From assembly GCF_047675955.1 (NCBI RefSeq), contig NW_027327441.1, forward strand, positions 248,001-312,000: DNA of 64,000 nucleotides, written 5' to 3'. Below the pieces are notes generated by a model. It was not told where the DNA came from. It searched no databases and saw nothing but the letters and a program-made list of their open reading frames with translations. Both the position numbers and the translations under genes were made by a program. Each line of letters opens with the position of its first letter. Within the stretch, counting starts at the first letter, position 1. Below are positions 60,619 to 64,000 of the stretch, piece by piece. Source of the DNA: Chlorocebus sabaeus (lineage: Eukaryota; Chordata; Mammalia; Primates; Cercopithecidae).

Positions 60619-63600
60619 AGCCCTCTATGGGCCTCCAAATATCCCTTTTCCAATTCCACAAGAACAGCCTTAGCGAAAGGCTTCTTGAAGGGAAAGATGT
60701 AACACTGTGAGATGAATTAACAAAACACAGAGCAGTTTCTCAGAAAGCTTCTTTCCAGTATTGAACGCAAGATATTTACTTTTTCACCGTAGCCCTCCTT
60801 GGGCTTCCAAATACCACTTTGCCAATTCCACAAGAACAGCCTAATCGAAAGGCTTCTTGAAGGGAAAGATGTAACTCTGTGAGATGAATTAACAGAACAC
60901 AGAGCAGTTTCTCAGAAAGCTTCTTTCCAGTTTTGAACGGAAGATATTTCCTTTTTCACCATAGCCCTCTATGGGCTTCCAAATATCACTTTGTCAATTC
61001 CACAAGAACAGCCTTAGCGAAAGGCTTTTGAAGGGAAAGATGTAACTCTGTGAGATGAATTAATAGAACACGGAGCAGTTTCTCAGAAAGCTTCTTTCCA
61101 GTTTTGAACGGAAGATATTTCCTTTTTCACCATAGCCCTCTATGGGCTTCCAAATATCACTTTGCCAATTCCACAAGAACAGCCTTAGCGAAAGGCTTCT
61201 TGAAGGCAAAGATGTAACTCTTTCAGGTGAGTTAACAGAACACAGAGCACTATCTCAAAAAGCTTCTTTCCAGTATTGAACGCAAGATATTTCCTTTTTC
61301 ACAGTAGCCCTCCATGGACTTCCAAATATCTCTTTGCCAATTCCACAAGAACAGCCTTAGCAAAAGGATTCTTGCAGGGAAAGACGTAACTCTGTGAGAT
61401 GAATTAACAGAACACAGAGCAGTTTCTCAGAAAGCTTCTTTCCAGTTTTGAACGGAAGATATTTCCTTTTTCACCATAGCCCTCTATGGGCTTCCAAATA
61501 TCCCTTTGCCAAGTCCACAAGAACAGCCTTAGCGAAAGGCTTCTTGAAGGGAAAGATGTAACTCTCTGAGATGAATTAAGAGAACACAGAGCAGTTTCTC
61601 AGAAAGCTTCTTTCCAGTTTTGAACGGAAGACATTTCCTTTTCCACCATAGCCCTCAATGGGCTTCCAAATATCACTTTGCCAATTCCACAAGAACAACC
61701 TTAGCGAAAAGCTTCTTGAAATGAAAGATGGAACTCTGTGGGATGAATTAACGGAACACAGAGCAGTTTCTCAGAAAGCTTCTTTCCAGTTTTGAACGGA
61801 AGATATTTCCTTTTTCACCATAGCCCTCTATGGGCTTCCAAATATCACTTTGCCAATTCCACAAGAACAGCCTAATCGAAAGGCTTCTTGAAGGGAAACA
61901 TGTAACTCTGTGAGATGAATTAACAGAACACAGAGCAGTTTCTCAGAAAGCTTCTTTCCAGTTTTGAACGGAAGATACTTCCTTTTTCACCATTGCCCTC
62001 TACGGGCTTCCAAATATCCCTTTGCGAATTCCACTAGAACAGCCTTAGCGAAAGGCTTCTTGAAGGGAAAGATGTAACGTTGTGAGATGAATTAACAGAA
62101 CACAGAGCAGTTTCTCAGAAAGATTCTTTCCAGTTTTGAACGGAAGATACTTCCTTTTTCACCATAGCCCTCAATGGGCTTTCAAATATCCCTTTGCCAA
62201 TTACACAAGAACAGCCTTAGCGAAAGGCTTCTTGAAGGGAAAGATGTAACTCTGTGAGATGAATTAACAGAACACAGACCAGTTTCTCGGAAAGCTTCTT
62301 TCCAGTTTTGAACGGAAGATATTTCGTGTTTCTCCATAGCCCTCTATGGGCTTCCAAATATCACTTTGCGAATTCCACAAGAACAGCCTTAGCGAAAGGC
62401 TTCTTGAAGGGAAAGATGTAACTCTGTGAGATGAATTAACAGAACACAGAGCAGTTTCTCAGAAAGCTTCTTTCCAGTTTTGAACGGAAGATATTTCCTT
62501 TTTCACCATAGCCCTCTATGGGCTTCCAAATATCCCTTTGCCAATTCCACAAGAACAGCCTTAGCGAAAGGCTTCTTGAAGGGAAAGATGTAACTCTGTG
62601 AGATGAATTAACAGAACACAGAGCAGTTTCTCAGAAAGCTTCTTTCCAGTTTTGAACGGAAGATATTTCGTTTTTCACCATAGCCCTCTATGGGCTTCCA
62701 AATATCCCTTTGCCAATTCCACAAGAACAGCCTTAGCGAAAGGCTTCTTGAAGGGAAAGATGTAACTCTGTGAGATGAATTAACAGAACACAGAGCAGTT
62801 TCTCAGAAAGCTTCTTTCCAGTTTTGAACGGAAGATATTTCCTTTTTCACCATAGCCCTCTATCGGCTTCCAAATATCACTTTGCCAATTCCACAAGAAC
62901 AGACTTAGCGAAAGGCTTCTTGAAGGGAAAGATGTAACTCTGTGAGATGAATTAACAGAACACAGAGCAGTTTCTCAGAAAGCTTCTTTCCAGTTTTGAA
63001 CGGAAGATATTTCCTTTTTCACCATAGCCCTCTATGGGCTTCCAAATATCCCTTTGCCAATTCCACAAGAACAGCCTTAGCGAAAGGCTTCTTGAAGGGA
63101 AAGATGTAACTCTGTGAGATGAATTAACAGAACACAGAGCAGTTTCTCAGAAAGCTTCTTTCCAGTTTTGAACGGAAGATATTTCCTTTTTCACCATAGC
63201 CCTCTATGGGCTTCCAAATATCACTTTGCCAATTCCAAAAGAACAACCTTAGCGAAAGGCTTCTTGAAGGGAAAGATGTAACACTGTGAGATGAATTAAC
63301 AGAACAAAGAGTAGTTTCTCAGAAAGCTTCTTTCCAGTTTTGAACGGAAGATATTTCCTTTTTCACCTTAGCCCTCTATGGGCTTCCAAATATCAGTTTG
63401 CCAATTCCACAAGAACAGCCTAATCGAAAGGCTTCTTGAAGGGAAAGATGTAACTCTGTGAGATGAATTAACAGAACACAGAGCAGTTTCTCAGAAAGCT
63501 TCTTTCCAGTTTTGAACGGAAGATACTTCCTTTTTCACCATTGCCCTCTACGTGCTTCCAAATATCCCTTTGCGAATTCCACTAGAACAGCCTTAGCGAA

Positions 63601-64000
63601 AGGCTTCTTGAAGGGAAAGATGTAACGTTGTGAGATGAATTAACAGAACACAGAGCAGTTTCTCAGAAAGATTCTTTCCAGTTTTGAACGGAAGATACTT
63701 CCTTTTTCACCATAGCCCTCAATGGGCTTTCAAATATCCCTTTGCCAATTACACAAGAACAGCCTTAGCGAAAGGCTTCTTGAAGGGAAAGATGTAACTC
63801 TGTGAGATGAATTAACAGAACACAGAGCAGTTTCTCAGAAGGCTTCTTTCCAGTATTGAACGCAAGATATTTCCTTTTTCACAGTATCCCTCCATGGACT
63901 TCCAAATATCACTTTGCCAATTCCACCAGAACAGCCTTAGCGAAAGGGTTCTTGAAGGGAAAGATGTAACTCTGTGAGATGAATTAACGGAACACAGAGC
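60619..64000 (-). repeat. Higher-order repeat copy H2, cut by the window end
   Basis: Repeats H1 from its start, with only a handful of base differences by eye over the first 1.85 kb (for example CAGCCTTAGC against CAGCCGTAGC at 56,178, and CTACGGG against CTACGTG). One extra monomer lies between about 62,410 and 62,640, so past it the offset is 5,328 bp, exactly 172 more (58,220 to 63,548). The window stops 56 bp into a monomer that corresponds to H1 near 58,617. Confidence 0.84.

Larger units (their letters stand above)
1..64000 (-). repeat. Alpha-satellite (alphoid) array, African green monkey type, 172-bp unit
   Basis: The same unit repeats head to tail across the whole window. The AGG that opens a unit falls at 1, 173, 345 and 517, a step of exactly 172 bp, and the last opening is at 63,945, giving 372 complete units with about 40 bp of accumulated single-base deletions. 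Reversed, the unit aligns along its length with primate alpha satellite: GGATATTTGGAAGCCCATAG, then GGTGAAAAAGGAAATATC, then a HindIII site, then TTCTGAGAAACTGCTC. These match the African green monkey 172-bp HindIII satellite as I recall it. Alpha satellite is the DNA of primate centromeres and carries CENP-A nucleosomes and heterochromatin. All units share one orientation and no other DNA interrupts them. Assignment to alpha satellite is near certain; assignment to Chlorocebus or another guenon is likely; the chromosome is unknown. Confidence 0.96.

Noticed and set aside
1..64000. CRISPR-like or bacterial repeat array
   Set aside because: Regular direct repeats are present, but the 172-bp units abut with no unique spacers, and the unit matches primate alpha satellite.
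1..64000. Human or ape alpha satellite, or macaque/baboon dimeric alpha satellite
   Set aside because: The unit is 172 bp with a HindIII site and guenon-specific stretches. There is no regular alternation of two strongly different monomers as in macaque, and no B-type monomers as in apes. A close relative of Chlorocebus cannot be excluded.
1..64000. An undescribed gene system, RNA gene or mobile element hidden in the array
   Set aside because: I looked for stretches that do not fit the 172-bp unit. The longest departure is about 40 bp (35,311-35,350 and 39,609-39,648), still in register with the satellite, so nothing supports such a claim.

Overview
The window is one uninterrupted tandem satellite array with no genes. 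It has about 372 complete head-to-tail copies, plus one partial copy, of a unit close to 172 bp (mean about 171.9 bp from 1 to 63,944). GC is about 41% in the first unit. All copies lie in the same orientation. I recognise the unit as primate alpha-satellite (alphoid) DNA, written here as the reverse complement of the usual orientation. It matches the classic African green monkey (Chlorocebus) 172-bp HindIII alpha satellite as I remember it: an AAGCTT in most units, a CACCATAGCCC block, and the AGCCTTAGCGAAAGGCT dyad. Apes have 171-bp units, and macaque arrays alternate two clearly different monomers; neither fits. The source is therefore most likely a centromere or pericentromere of an African green monkey or another guenon (Cercopithecini). 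The chromosome cannot be told.

Layout. Monomers differ from one another at several positions each, and their order is not random. Diagnostic variants show that the array is a mosaic of copied blocks. Block A (345-13,578) and block B (19,596-32,829) are two 13,234-bp copies about 19.25 kb (112 monomers) apart, differing by whole-monomer gains and losses that cancel out. Within A, a 2.7-2.8 kb segment is repeated 5.8 kb downstream and a seven-monomer module occurs three times. Between A and B lies other mosaic satellite, including a copy of seven A monomers (18,050-19,253). From 32.8 to 42.8 kb there is a partial copy of the start of A and an eight-monomer block present twice with the most divergent monomer of the window. 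From 42.8 kb on, an 18-monomer block (D1 42,801-45,892; D2 51,741-54,833; partial D3 58,445-59,990) recurs. The last 8.5 kb is a true tandem higher-order repeat: a 30-31-monomer unit (5,156 bp from marker to marker) beginning near 55,463 and starting again near 60,619, nearly identical between copies.

Function. There is no coding capacity. The short open frames of 60-81 codons are by-products of the satellite period. Per monomer the sequence offers a pJ-alpha-like box, short dyad symmetries, two CpGs and AT-rich runs. I found no CENP-B box by eye. No transposon, gene, RNA gene or inversion interrupts the array, as expected of a homogenised centromere core rather than an eroded flank. I did not find an undescribed gene system. 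What is notable is the record of unequal exchange: exact one-, two- and four-monomer indels and hybrid monomers that locate individual crossovers.
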